A stretch of 31,049 nucleotides of DNA from a virus. The notes below the pieces were generated by a model. That model saw only the letters and a program-made list of their open reading frames with translations, was not told where the DNA came from and made no database searches. Every line of letters begins with the position of its first letter. The stretch's first letter is position 1. Below are positions 23,143 to 30,581 of this stretch, piece by piece. Both the position numbers and the translations under genes were made by a program. The stretch spans positions 1 to 31,049 of the IMG/VR virus record IMGVR_UViG_3300010153_000055. One strand, given 5' to 3'.

Positions 23143-24530
23143 TATGGTGTACCTCCTGCATTTGATCCAAACATACCAGAAGCAAACCTTCCAAGCATTT
23201 CGTATAAACTATCCCTTGACTCTTGATCTTGTAAATCAAAAGCTGTTTGTCTTTCTAGTGCAGCTACAGCTAAATTATGCGCTCTATTCATAGAATTTTG
23301 AGCAGCTTCATTTGTCCATGATGCCTCATCCCTCCATTGTTGCCACAAAGATGACATAGCAAAATTAGATATACCTAATGCATTTTGTGCATTAGTTTGA
23401 TTAGCTGCATTAATAGTTGCTGTATTTGCTGTGTTAATTGATCTTCTCCAATTAGCATTAGATTGATCTATAACTTGTTGATTTTGTACATTAAACCTTT
23501 CTCTTTGGTCTGCTAACTGAGAGTTAAATTGATTTATTTGTGCCTCTGTTTGTAAATTAGCCTGTTCTATTGCGGTTTCATTATTAGCATTTTGTGCTGC
23601 AACTTTATTACTTTCTGATGTAGAAAATTGATTCATAGCATCTGACCTTTGGGCATTAGCTGTAGATACAGATGTTGATAAATTTTTATAAAATTGATCT
23701 ACTTGATTTTGACTTGTTGCATTAAATTGTGATGCAGCGTTAGAAGCTGCCTGATCTGAAAATAGTTGTGCTTGTCTTGTTTGTAAGTTTTGAAGATTGG
23801 CTTGTTGATTATTTGATAGATTAGCCATATCCATTTGAAGATAGGATTGCGCATTTTGAACTGCGGCTTGTTGTCTGTTATTAAGGTTCTGAAATATCAT
23901 AGCCTTATAAGTATTAGCATCTGCTGCAGCTATAGGTGTTGCAGAGTTCATAATACCTTCTGCTAAAGCTTCTGCATACATACTAGAAGCACCCATGCCT
24001 CTTTTAGCCATATTAGCTTCTACTAATTTTTGTGCCCCTCTAGCCCATGCAGGTAAATTTTTACCTTGTGTAACAGCATCTGTGACTTGTTGTTGTAGTC
24101 CTTCTAGTTGTCCTGCAACAGTAGCATCGCTAGTTATTTGACCTGTTTGAGCAGTCATAGGTTGTGTAACTGCACCTTGTGCTGCTGTCATAGTGGGAGC
24201 AGTGCCTACCGTAGTAGCTGTATAATTAGCTGCCACTTGTGTAGCAGGGTCTGCTACTTGAATTGATGTAGCAGGTGTAGTTGCTGTAGCTGTTCCTGCT
24301 GTTGCAGTAGGAACTACAGCAACAGGTGTGGTTGTAGAAACTCCTGGTGTAGCTAAAACTTCATCAGTTTGTGCTTGTTGTAAAGAAGGTACCATAACTG
24401 CACTTTGTGGCAATAAAGGATTTACTGTTTGTTTTTTAACAAGATCTAAAGTGTCTTGTGATGTTCCTGCTTGTGGTGAAGGAACTACACCTACAGGTAA
24501 TTGAGCTGCAGGTACTGATTGTGTTGCCAT
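23142..24530 (-). CDS. Ala/Gln/Asn/Thr-rich putative virion protein, 462 aa
   Basis: The first about 150 residues are a low-complexity Thr/Val/Ala/Pro/Gln segment (for example TATAGTATATTPATSIQVAD) and probably disordered. Residues 150-430 form a Gln/Asn/Ala-rich helical region with repeated NxxNQQxxxQNxQ patterns suggestive of a long coiled coil. A Gly-rich tail ends the protein. There are no cysteines and very few charged residues in the first third. It lies at the head of the internal-virion block. A structural (internal core or scaffold) role is inferred. No homologue is named. Confidence 0.7.
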   Translation of the reverse strand: MATQSVPAAQLPVGVVPSPQAGTSQDTLDLVKKQTVNPLLPQSAVMVPSLQQAQTDEVLATPGVSTTTPVAVVPTATAGTATATTPATSIQVADPATQVAANYTATTVGTAPTMTAAQGAVTQPMTAQTGQITSDATVAGQLEGLQQQVTDAVTQGKNLPAWARGAQKLVEANMAKRGMGASSMYAEALAEGIMNSATPIAAADANTYKAMIFQNLNNRQQAAVQNAQSYLQMDMANLSNNQQANLQNLQTRQAQLFSDQAASNAASQFNATSQNQVDQFYKNLSTSVSTANAQRSDAMNQFSTSESNKVAAQNANNETAIEQANLQTEAQINQFNSQLADQRERFNVQNQQVIDQSNANWRRSINTANTATINAANQTNAQNALGISNFAMSSLWQQWRDEASWTNEAAQNSMNRAHNLAVAALERQTAFDLQDQESRDSLYEMLGRFASGMFGSNAGGTP

Positions 24531-24531
24531 A

Positions 24532-24726
24532 TTACTGATCTCCCATTAAATAAGATTCCATCCACATTATTTTTTCTTTAATAACTGCGATGTCTTGTTG
24601 TATTTGTGTTACGCTATCCACTTTTGTTTCTAACGCTTTTACTTTTGTATCAAGCGTTCCATATATAATCCCTACAGCTAAGAGCATGGGTACAAAGCTA
24701 AATAAGAATTTTATATCTATTTTCAT
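24532..24726 (-). CDS. Small membrane-anchored protein, 64 aa
   Basis: N-terminal Lys residues (MKIDIKFL) precede a hydrophobic helix (LFSFVPMLLAVGIIYGTL, residues 8-25), followed by a short heptad-patterned coiled coil (VKALETKVDSVTQIQQDIAV) and a C-terminal WMESYL. This is a single-pass inner-membrane topology with the coiled coil outside the cytoplasm. The start overlaps the stop of the 160-aa protein, which has the same architecture, suggesting a paired complex. Confidence 0.7.
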   Translation of the reverse strand: MKIDIKFLFSFVPMLLAVGIIYGTLDTKVKALETKVDSVTQIQQDIAVIKEKIMWMESYLMGDQ

Positions 24727-25208
24727 TATTTCTTCATACTTGCTAGTGGATTTTCTAAAGCTGTTTGAATTTGTTTTAAAATTTTTTCTTCTAATTGAAG
24801 CATATCTTCCTCTATAGATTTTATTGTTTCTTTTAAATCGTTTGCATTAGTTCTAGAATCTTCTTTAACTCTTGTTTCTACATCCTCTACAATACTTTCA
24901 ATTCTTCTCACATCACCCTTTAAATCATTTTTTAATTCTTTTGCAACGGATGCCACTAAATTTACTTCTTCTAATATCATAGATAATTCCCCTTGTAACA
25001 TAGTTATTTTTTGTTGTACTAATTCTATTCGTTTATCAAATCCACTCATATCTGGGGCTATATATGAATCTATCTTGGCAGACATATCTTGAAATTGTTT
25101 CCATGCCTCAAACCCAACATAAAGAGATGAAATAAGAACCCCAAGAGCAGTTATAACTCCAAAAATTTTACCACCTTTAAATTTTAATCCACCAAATTCA
25201 GCTTCCAT
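24726..25208 (-). CDS. Membrane-anchored coiled-coil protein, 160 aa
   Basis: A short cytoplasmic basic/Gly segment (MEAEFGGLKFKGGKIF) is followed by a membrane helix (VITALGVLISSLYVGFEAW, residues 17-35). A long coiled coil then fills most of residues 45-150 (KRIELVQQKITMLQGEL and onwards). The shape is that of an inner-membrane spanin or a tether, although no catalytic or lipobox motif is present. AAGGAG lies upstream of the start. It is co-translated with the 64-aa anchored protein. Confidence 0.7.
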   Translation of the reverse strand: MEAEFGGLKFKGGKIFGVITALGVLISSLYVGFEAWKQFQDMSAKIDSYIAPDMSGFDKRIELVQQKITMLQGELSMILEEVNLVASVAKELKNDLKGDVRRIESIVEDVETRVKEDSRTNANDLKETIKSIEEDMLQLEEKILKQIQTALENPLASMKK

Positions 25209-25217
25209 TTATTCTCC

Positions 25218-26945
25218 TTAATATTGACTATTAACTAGTTCGTTGTGTAATCCATTACTACCTTCAAATAATAAATATTGACCTATATTATTATTAGTTA
25301 TAACAGAATCAGGTAAAGTTGTATCTGTAAAAAACCCAGGCGCATCTTGCAATACTAAGTTAGTTTCAAAAAAACTTTTAGTATTTCCTAATACTTGCAT
25401 TACTATTAAAGTTTTTAATTGGTTTGTAGCTTCATATCTACCTTTGTCACCCATTTTTTTCACTATCTTTGTAGCTGCTTTTTGTTTAGCACTTGATTCT
25501 TTCTTAGGTTCTTCTTTAATTTCTTTTTTAGGTTCTTCTACTTCTTCAGATTCTGACTTTGATTCAGTTGGTTTGACTTCAGTTTCTTCTGCCTCTTGTT
25601 CAATTTTTTCAGGTTTGGTTTCTGCTTCTTCAGTTTTTTCTTGCTGTTTAGGTTGAGTTTCAGACTCTGATTCTGCCATGTCTTCTGTAGAGGTTTCAGT
25701 TTTTTCTGATTCATTAGACTGAGTATCCATATCCATTTCCATATCAGGTTTATTTTCCACGGTTTGCGGCATATCCATAGTAGTATCTTCTGTTGTTGTC
25801 TCAATAGCTACCTCCATTTGTTGTGGTTCAGGTTTTGGTATATCCATTTCCATTTCAATATCCATTTCAACTGATGCCACAGTTATTTCCATAGGCATTT
25901 CCATGTCCATATCTGTAGAAACCATAGATAAAGTAGAGGGCATATCAGTTGACATATCATAATTCATATCCATTTCTATTTGAAACTCCATTTCAAATTC
26001 TTGCATTTCTGCTTCTACAGATTCAAAAGAAAAATCATCCATTGGCTTTTCTATTGGTTCAAAGTTAAAAAAATCTGGTTCGTCTATTGGTTCATTTAAT
26101 TCAAAGATTGTTTCAACAACATCTATAATCTCTTCTGTTACATCACTATTTAAAGCAATATACATTTCAACTGTAGTAATTTGTTGAGTAACAATTGTGT
26201 CGACAACATTATATAGTACATTTATAGTTACATCATCAAATAAAGGACCTACTGCAAGATTAACATCCCTTCCACCAATTTCTATAATAAGGGTATTTAA
26301 AACTCCACTAAAATCAAAATTACCTGAATACTGTTGGTATCCTGAAGTAACTCCAGATTCAGATAGGATATCAGTTCCTGAAAAGACTTGAATATTATCA
26401 TTACGACCCGTAATATGCATGTAGATACGATCAGCCGAATCTTGTTTATCTACCTTTATAGTATACTGTGTATTTCCTCCATTGTCAATAGTTAAATCAC
26501 TTATATCAATAGTTTGTATAAATGTTGTACCCATACCTGCTACACCCATAGCAGAAGTTGTATTTCCACTTCCTGTAATCGTGGCACACTTATCAGTACC
26601 TAATCCATAACAAGAACTTCCAGTTGGCATACTTGCAGGTCCTTGTCCCCCCCAGTCCAAATCCATATCCCCTTCTTTAGAAGGGACTACAAAATCACTA
26701 CCACTTTCTAGTAAATTACCAGAATCTTGATTAGTAACTGTAGTTGTAGTTATGTCGGTAGTTGTAGTGGTTATAGTTGTAATTCCTGTAGAATCAGAAG
26801 ATGTGTCTTCTGTTATAGTCTCTACTATTATTTCTTCTACACTTGGAGTACATAATCCTAAAGTATTAGTTGGGCAATCTGCTTTTAAGTTATAGTAAAA
26901 GGAGCAAAGCAAAACCACTAAGAGTAAATATTTTAACTTTATCAT
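25218..26945 (-). CDS. Secreted acidic, Met-rich low-complexity protein, 575 aa
   Basis: A Sec-type signal peptide is visible (MIKLKYLLLVVLLCSFYYN, with cleavage plausible after LKA at about residue 22). Next come a Thr-rich linker, a beta-rich domain of about 150 residues (roughly 95-250; IDISDLTIDNGGNTQYTIKV, GPLFDDVTINVLYN) and an extraordinary Asp/Glu/Met-rich region (about 290-400, with MDMEMPMEI and MDIEMEMDI). A Glu/Lys/Ser/Thr-rich stretch and a C-terminal domain (QVLGNTKSFFETNLVLQDAP, ending HNELVNSQY) complete it. The first 56 bases overlap the upstream lipoprotein gene. It is probably periplasmic or outer-surface. Function is unknown. Confidence 0.72.
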   Translation of the reverse strand: MIKLKYLLLVVLLCSFYYNLKADCPTNTLGLCTPSVEEIIVETITEDTSSDSTGITTITTTTTDITTTTVTNQDSGNLLESGSDFVVPSKEGDMDLDWGGQGPASMPTGSSCYGLGTDKCATITGSGNTTSAMGVAGMGTTFIQTIDISDLTIDNGGNTQYTIKVDKQDSADRIYMHITGRNDNIQVFSGTDILSESGVTSGYQQYSGNFDFSGVLNTLIIEIGGRDVNLAVGPLFDDVTINVLYNVVDTIVTQQITTVEMYIALNSDVTEEIIDVVETIFELNEPIDEPDFFNFEPIEKPMDDFSFESVEAEMQEFEMEFQIEMDMNYDMSTDMPSTLSMVSTDMDMEMPMEITVASVEMDIEMEMDIPKPEPQQMEVAIETTTEDTTMDMPQTVENKPDMEMDMDTQSNESEKTETSTEDMAESESETQPKQQEKTEEAETKPEKIEQEAEETEVKPTESKSESEEVEEPKKEIKEEPKKESSAKQKAATKIVKKMGDKGRYEATNQLKTLIVMQVLGNTKSFFETNLVLQDAPGFFTDTTLPDSVITNNNIGQYLLFEGSNGLHNELVNSQY

Positions 26946-27504
26946 TTCTTTCTTTGTGTACTCCTTGATTTAATTCATTAACCAATGCTTGTTTTTCTTT
27001 TTCAATTTTATTCTGTTCTTCTTGTTCTTGTTTTACAAATTCTTCTTCTTTTTTAGCTAATGCTGCAAATACTTGACTACCTTCTGGTACCATATGTGGA
27101 TTATCTAACCATCCTTGTTTGGCATCTTCACCAATGGCTCCCATGTAGGGACAAAATGTAGCTGCCATCCACATTGCATCAAAAATACGATAGTCAGCAC
27201 ATAATGTACTTACCGCAGCTACTCGCATACCCATACCAAATAAACTACGAGATAATTTAATCATCTCACAATTTGCGTCCTTTATAGTTATTCCTGAACT
27301 AATACCTAAGACTTGGGTTTGCACACTTCCAGAATATCCACTGGTACATACATCTGAATTATTAACCACTACGGAAGGACTATTTGCCGTAGGCGGGGTA
27401 TTATTTGTAACTACAGTCGAACTTACTGTATTCGAATCTGCAGCATCTGCTACTGTAAATGTGCAAGAAGTCAATAATATTATAAGTATAAATATATATT
27501 TCAC
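26890..27504 (-). CDS. Lipoprotein-like marine-phage protein, 204 aa, GTG start
   Basis: The N-terminus (MKYIFILIILLTSCTFTVAD) has a positively charged start, a hydrophobic core and LTSC, a lipobox-like cleavage site, so it is probably a lipoprotein. The middle, SGSVQTQVLGISSGITIKDA followed by NCEMIKLSRSLFGMGMRVA and CPYMGAIGEDAKQGW, is a conserved cysteine-containing block that I recognise from uncharacterised marine phage proteins. A Glu/Lys/Gln coiled coil follows, and the C-terminus is hydrophobic (FTLSGFALLLLL). The start is GTG at 27504 in a TAGTG overlap with the upstream stop. Function is unknown. Confidence 0.7.
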   Translation of the reverse strand: MKYIFILIILLTSCTFTVADAADSNTVSSTVVTNNTPPTANSPSVVVNNSDVCTSGYSGSVQTQVLGISSGITIKDANCEMIKLSRSLFGMGMRVAAVSTLCADYRIFDAMWMAATFCPYMGAIGEDAKQGWLDNPHMVPEGSQVFAALAKKEEEFVKQEQEEQNKIEKEKQALVNELNQGVHKERNDKVKIFTLSGFALLLLL

Positions 27505-27719
27505 TAATCTACTTTACTCATAGACCTAATAAATTCTACACCCTCTACAGTTTCTATTTGTGCTTCAACTTTAGCACAAGATATTTGTACTGTATTTGCC
27601 ATATTTCTTTTCATTATTCTTTTCTTTTCAAGACAATCTTTAATACCATCAGTCACAGTATGCTCAATCATAGTACCTTGTGAAAATAATAATAATGCTA
27701 TAATAATTTTAGTGACCAT
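27504..27719 (-). CDS. Small signal-peptide protein, 71 aa
   Basis: The N-terminus MVTKIIIALLLFSQGTMIEH looks like a Sec signal peptide or a single membrane helix. The remaining 50 residues contain two cysteines (IKDCLEKK and ISCAKVEA) that could form a disulfide in the periplasm. It overlaps the upstream coiled-coil gene by 11 bases and abuts the lipoprotein gene. The family is not recognised. Confidence 0.65.
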   Translation of the reverse strand: MVTKIIIALLLFSQGTMIEHTVTDGIKDCLEKKRIMKRNMANTVQISCAKVEAQIETVEGVEFIRSMSKVD

Positions 27720-28071
27720 TTTTATTCTCTCTTATTTTATCTTTTAATTCCTCAACATCATTTTGTAATTTTGAAACTTGGTCTTTTAGAAAATTAATAT
27801 TAACTGTATTAGACATCATAGATTCCATTTCTTTTTGAATACCATCTAACTGTTCTGCCATAAACTCGATTAACATAAATTGCTCTTGGTCTAAAGGAAT
27901 TTGGTCTGCTTGTTTAACTAAATCAGCTTCAAATAAAGTTGCTCTAGTTTCTATATTATTTAATCTTTCAATAACTCCAAAGTACGCCCACACACCGACT
28001 GCTGTGGCTCCGAGTATGCTAAGAAGATTTCTCATAGGCATACTAATAGAAGTATTATCTGATATTTTCAT
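27709..28071 (-). CDS. Membrane-anchored coiled-coil protein, 120 aa
   Basis: A short polar N-terminus is followed by a membrane helix (NLLSILGATAVGVWAYFGVI, residues 13-32) and then a long coiled coil (about residues 75-115, FLKDQVSKLQNDVEELKDKI) with a basic tail. The architecture equals that of the 160-aa protein at 24726 and resembles an i-spanin-like periplasmic tether. The start overlaps the adhesin stop (TAATG). Confidence 0.68.
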   Translation of the reverse strand: MKISDNTSISMPMRNLLSILGATAVGVWAYFGVIERLNNIETRATLFEADLVKQADQIPLDQEQFMLIEFMAEQLDGIQKEMESMMSNTVNINFLKDQVSKLQNDVEELKDKIRENKNGH

Positions 28072-29153
28072 TATCTCGCTGTAGCAGGTACACCTTTACT
28101 ACTTACAAATGGATGTTCTGCAAATGCCATGTAGATGTAGGGTGAACCACTTGCGTTTATGTTGCCACTATTACCTCTAAGTTTAAACCCGTTTGATAAA
28201 ATATCTTCATCAATATTATATTGGTCTGTTTCAGCATCTGATGTATTTGCTCTTATATAATTTGTGATGACATTACTTGTAAATCTAGTTGTATCTATAA
28301 CAATCCAATCATTTCCACCATCTGATGTTCTTTTTATCATTATCCAAGCAGGTTTAAATCCTGTATAAACGAATGTTCCATTAGTACTACCATTACCTGT
28401 ATAAGAACCAAACTTTGAGTAGCCCTGTATAGATGTAAAACAATATGCAATTGCTGTCATACCTGCATCTAAAGCCGCACCTTCTGAATGAGAAAACACA
28501 GTAGATGTAGGGTTAGTATCTCCAAAATACTCCGCATCAGTAAAAGCATTAGTTAGGTTTAAAAATGTTGCACCTAGTCTACCTGTAGCTTGGTGATACA
28601 CATGCCAATTACCTGCATCACTTCTACTTCTTGTAATTATCATGTCTGGTACTGCACCTAAACCATGACTAATAGTAAAATCATTTCCTGAACCAACACT
28701 AGGTGCTGTAAAAGTAACAATACTAAATCCTGCTGTGGTATTTGCTTGATGTGTACTTGCTATAATTTGTGTAGCACCACTACCACTTGCACTTATAGAT
28801 GTTGTAGTTCCACCATTCGCTTTCCATTGCCATGCTACATAAGTTCCACTGGCATTATAATTTCCAGAATTATCCCCTATGGTAAAACCATTACTGTCAA
28901 AACTAGCTAAAATATTAGAGTTGGTATCTTCTGCTTCATTGGCATCTGATTTTAATCTTTTAGTTGAACCTCTATTACTGTCATGTAATCCATGACTACC
29001 TGAACTATCTCTTCTTTTTATCCACACCCAATCAGGTTGAAAATCTCCTGCATTAGCATTATTAGTTATTGCTAGTCCACTTCCAGAATTATTACCAGAA
29101 TATAATCTTGTATGAAAATATGCTGAAGGGTCGTCTATTGTTGTATAAGCCAT
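28071..29153 (-). CDS. DUF7483-type adhesin/tail-fibre protein, 360 aa
   Basis: Probable receptor-binding or tail-associated protein. Repeat units of the form PdWvxIKRR...W.v.d, then dsnGFxlgxxxGNxNASGxxYxaxxW are visible. The first (WVWIKRRDSSGSHGL, then GFTIGDNSGNYNASG) covers about residues 37-114, and the last (PAWIMIKRTSDGGNDWIVID, then GFKLRGNSGNINASG) covers about 265-350. A divergent copy (PDMIITRSRSDAGNWHVYHQ) lies between. This is the DUF7483-type beta fold seen in marine phage fibre regions. It is Gly/Asn/Ser/Thr-rich, without cysteine clusters. Start and stop overlap neighbours as TAATG. Confidence 0.75.
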   Translation of the reverse strand: MAYTTIDDPSAYFHTRLYSGNNSGSGLAITNNANAGDFQPDWVWIKRRDSSGSHGLHDSNRGSTKRLKSDANEAEDTNSNILASFDSNGFTIGDNSGNYNASGTYVAWQWKANGGTTTSISASGSGATQIIASTHQANTTAGFSIVTFTAPSVGSGNDFTISHGLGAVPDMIITRSRSDAGNWHVYHQATGRLGATFLNLTNAFTDAEYFGDTNPTSTVFSHSEGAALDAGMTAIAYCFTSIQGYSKFGSYTGNGSTNGTFVYTGFKPAWIMIKRTSDGGNDWIVIDTTRFTSNVITNYIRANTSDAETDQYNIDEDILSNGFKLRGNSGNINASGSPYIYMAFAEHPFVSSKGVPATAR

Positions 29154-30580
29154 TATCCATGCTCCGCTAAATTTTTAGTACATAATGCAAAAAATCCTGA
29201 TGGTGGTGCGTATTCAAAGTTTCCATATCCATTTGCATCTGCATTACCACTTGATATTGCAAAGGGTGGGTTGCCAAAATTACATTCAACTTGAGTTTCA
29301 TCATCACCACTACCACTATAATCCATAACATGAAAAAAATGAATAGCACCGCTTGTTGATGCTCTCTGTAAATCTGTTGCTTCACTGCCTTGTGCTGTGT
29401 TATTAACATAAAATCTTACTGTATCATTATCGGCATCTAGTGCTATACCAAGAATATCATTTGCACTAGGGTTATCTACATCAACACCACTTGATGAAGA
29501 ACCTGCACCTGTATCATTATTTGAACCATTTAAATAGGTGTAAATGTAACCATCATTAAAACCAAAATCTACACCATCATTAACAACACCATCAGCGTCA
29601 TTGCTTATACCAATATCATCAGTTATACCTGTTCTTAATTTATGTGTATTAAGAACTTTAAATTCTACATACCATTTTCCACTTGTGACACCTATTGTTG
29701 ATGGAACTTTTCCACTTCCACCATTGTGTCCTACAAATTTACAGTTTCCTTCAGATAATACTGTACTACCTTTTCCATGAAATATTGAATTTAGTGTAGC
29801 AAAATTATTTGTTGGTGTGTCTGTAACATGGTCTTTTGAGTCCATTCCACTTCCTGTAAAATTATTACTATTACCTGAACTATCTTCTCCTGCATCACTA
29901 GTATTTTGAAATTCTAAAAAATATCCATTATTTCCAAAAGTTAAATCATTTTTAGCTTCTTTAGGAATCCACACATTATTATCATTAAATTCTCCAAAAT
30001 CACTAGCTGCATATTGTGTACCATCTATAAAATAAAAATCTGCCATATATCCATCAAAATAATTTCCATTTGTATATTGATACTTGGCTACATAATGAAC
30101 AGAACTTGCTTGATTCCAAGCTAAATCTTTATTTTGGTCTGGGTAAGAAGTTTCTGATAAAGAAGTTTGTTGAACACCATTTACATAAATTTTTACTCTG
30201 TTAGTATTTGTTGATTGTGTTGTATCTACTGCACAAACTACATGATACCAAGCAGAAGGGTCACGAAATGCTTTATTTGTTGAAACTCCCATTACCTGCG
30301 TGCTTTCATCATCATACGCATGAAATTGTAATATTTCACTACTACTTGTAAAACCTAAAAATCCAAAAGGATTACCAACAGCACCCCTGTAAGGAGATAT
30401 TAAAGTATTTCCTGTTGCTGTGTTTCCTCTTTTAAACCATAAGGAAATTGTAAATTTATCTATATTTGTTGGAGTTCCAAGAGTATCATGCAAATAAGAA
30501 CTATCATCATCATTAAATCTTAAAGAATTATCTATATCATAGCCACTACTTAGAGTATTTGCTCCTAAGATGCCTACCAT
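29153..30580 (-). CDS. LamG plus SPRY-like adhesin, 475 aa
   Basis: Two lectin-like beta-sandwich domains are visible. A LamG/concanavalin-like domain covers about residues 15-205 (DKFTISLWFKRGN, AWYHVVCAVDTTQ, VKIYVNGVQQ, YFDGYMADFYFIDGTQ). A SPRY-like domain covers about 270-425 (SGKWYVEFKVL, DFGFNDGYIYTYLNG, ILGIALDADNDTVRFYVNN). Such proteins sit in tail fibres or decorate virions and bind host surface glycans. The C-terminus (GNFEYAPPSGFFALCTKNLA) is characteristic of this phage family. It starts one base after the upstream stop. Confidence 0.8.
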   Translation of the reverse strand: MVGILGANTLSSGYDIDNSLRFNDDDSSYLHDTLGTPTNIDKFTISLWFKRGNTATGNTLISPYRGAVGNPFGFLGFTSSSEILQFHAYDDESTQVMGVSTNKAFRDPSAWYHVVCAVDTTQSTNTNRVKIYVNGVQQTSLSETSYPDQNKDLAWNQASSVHYVAKYQYTNGNYFDGYMADFYFIDGTQYAASDFGEFNDNNVWIPKEAKNDLTFGNNGYFLEFQNTSDAGEDSSGNSNNFTGSGMDSKDHVTDTPTNNFATLNSIFHGKGSTVLSEGNCKFVGHNGGSGKVPSTIGVTSGKWYVEFKVLNTHKLRTGITDDIGISNDADGVVNDGVDFGFNDGYIYTYLNGSNNDTGAGSSSSGVDVDNPSANDILGIALDADNDTVRFYVNNTAQGSEATDLQRASTSGAIHFFHVMDYSGSGDDETQVECNFGNPPFAISSGNADANGYGNFEYAPPSGFFALCTKNLAEHG

Positions 30581-30581
30581 G

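Noticed and set aside
24726-25208. Assignment as an i-spanin
   Set aside because: Topology fits, but no cognate o-spanin is adjacent and the lysis cassette is about 10 kb away; kept as anchored coiled-coil protein only.
25538-25804. 88-residue Lys/Gln/Leu-rich - strand ORF overlapping the acidic protein gene
   Set aside because: It is a second-frame artefact of the repetitive acidic region; the main frame with signal peptide and C-terminal domain is clearly the coding one.
25720-26010. Repeat block considered as a CRISPR-like or iteron array
   Set aside because: The iterated hexamers are in frame, encode Met/Asp/Glu runs and lack constant repeats with unique spacers.
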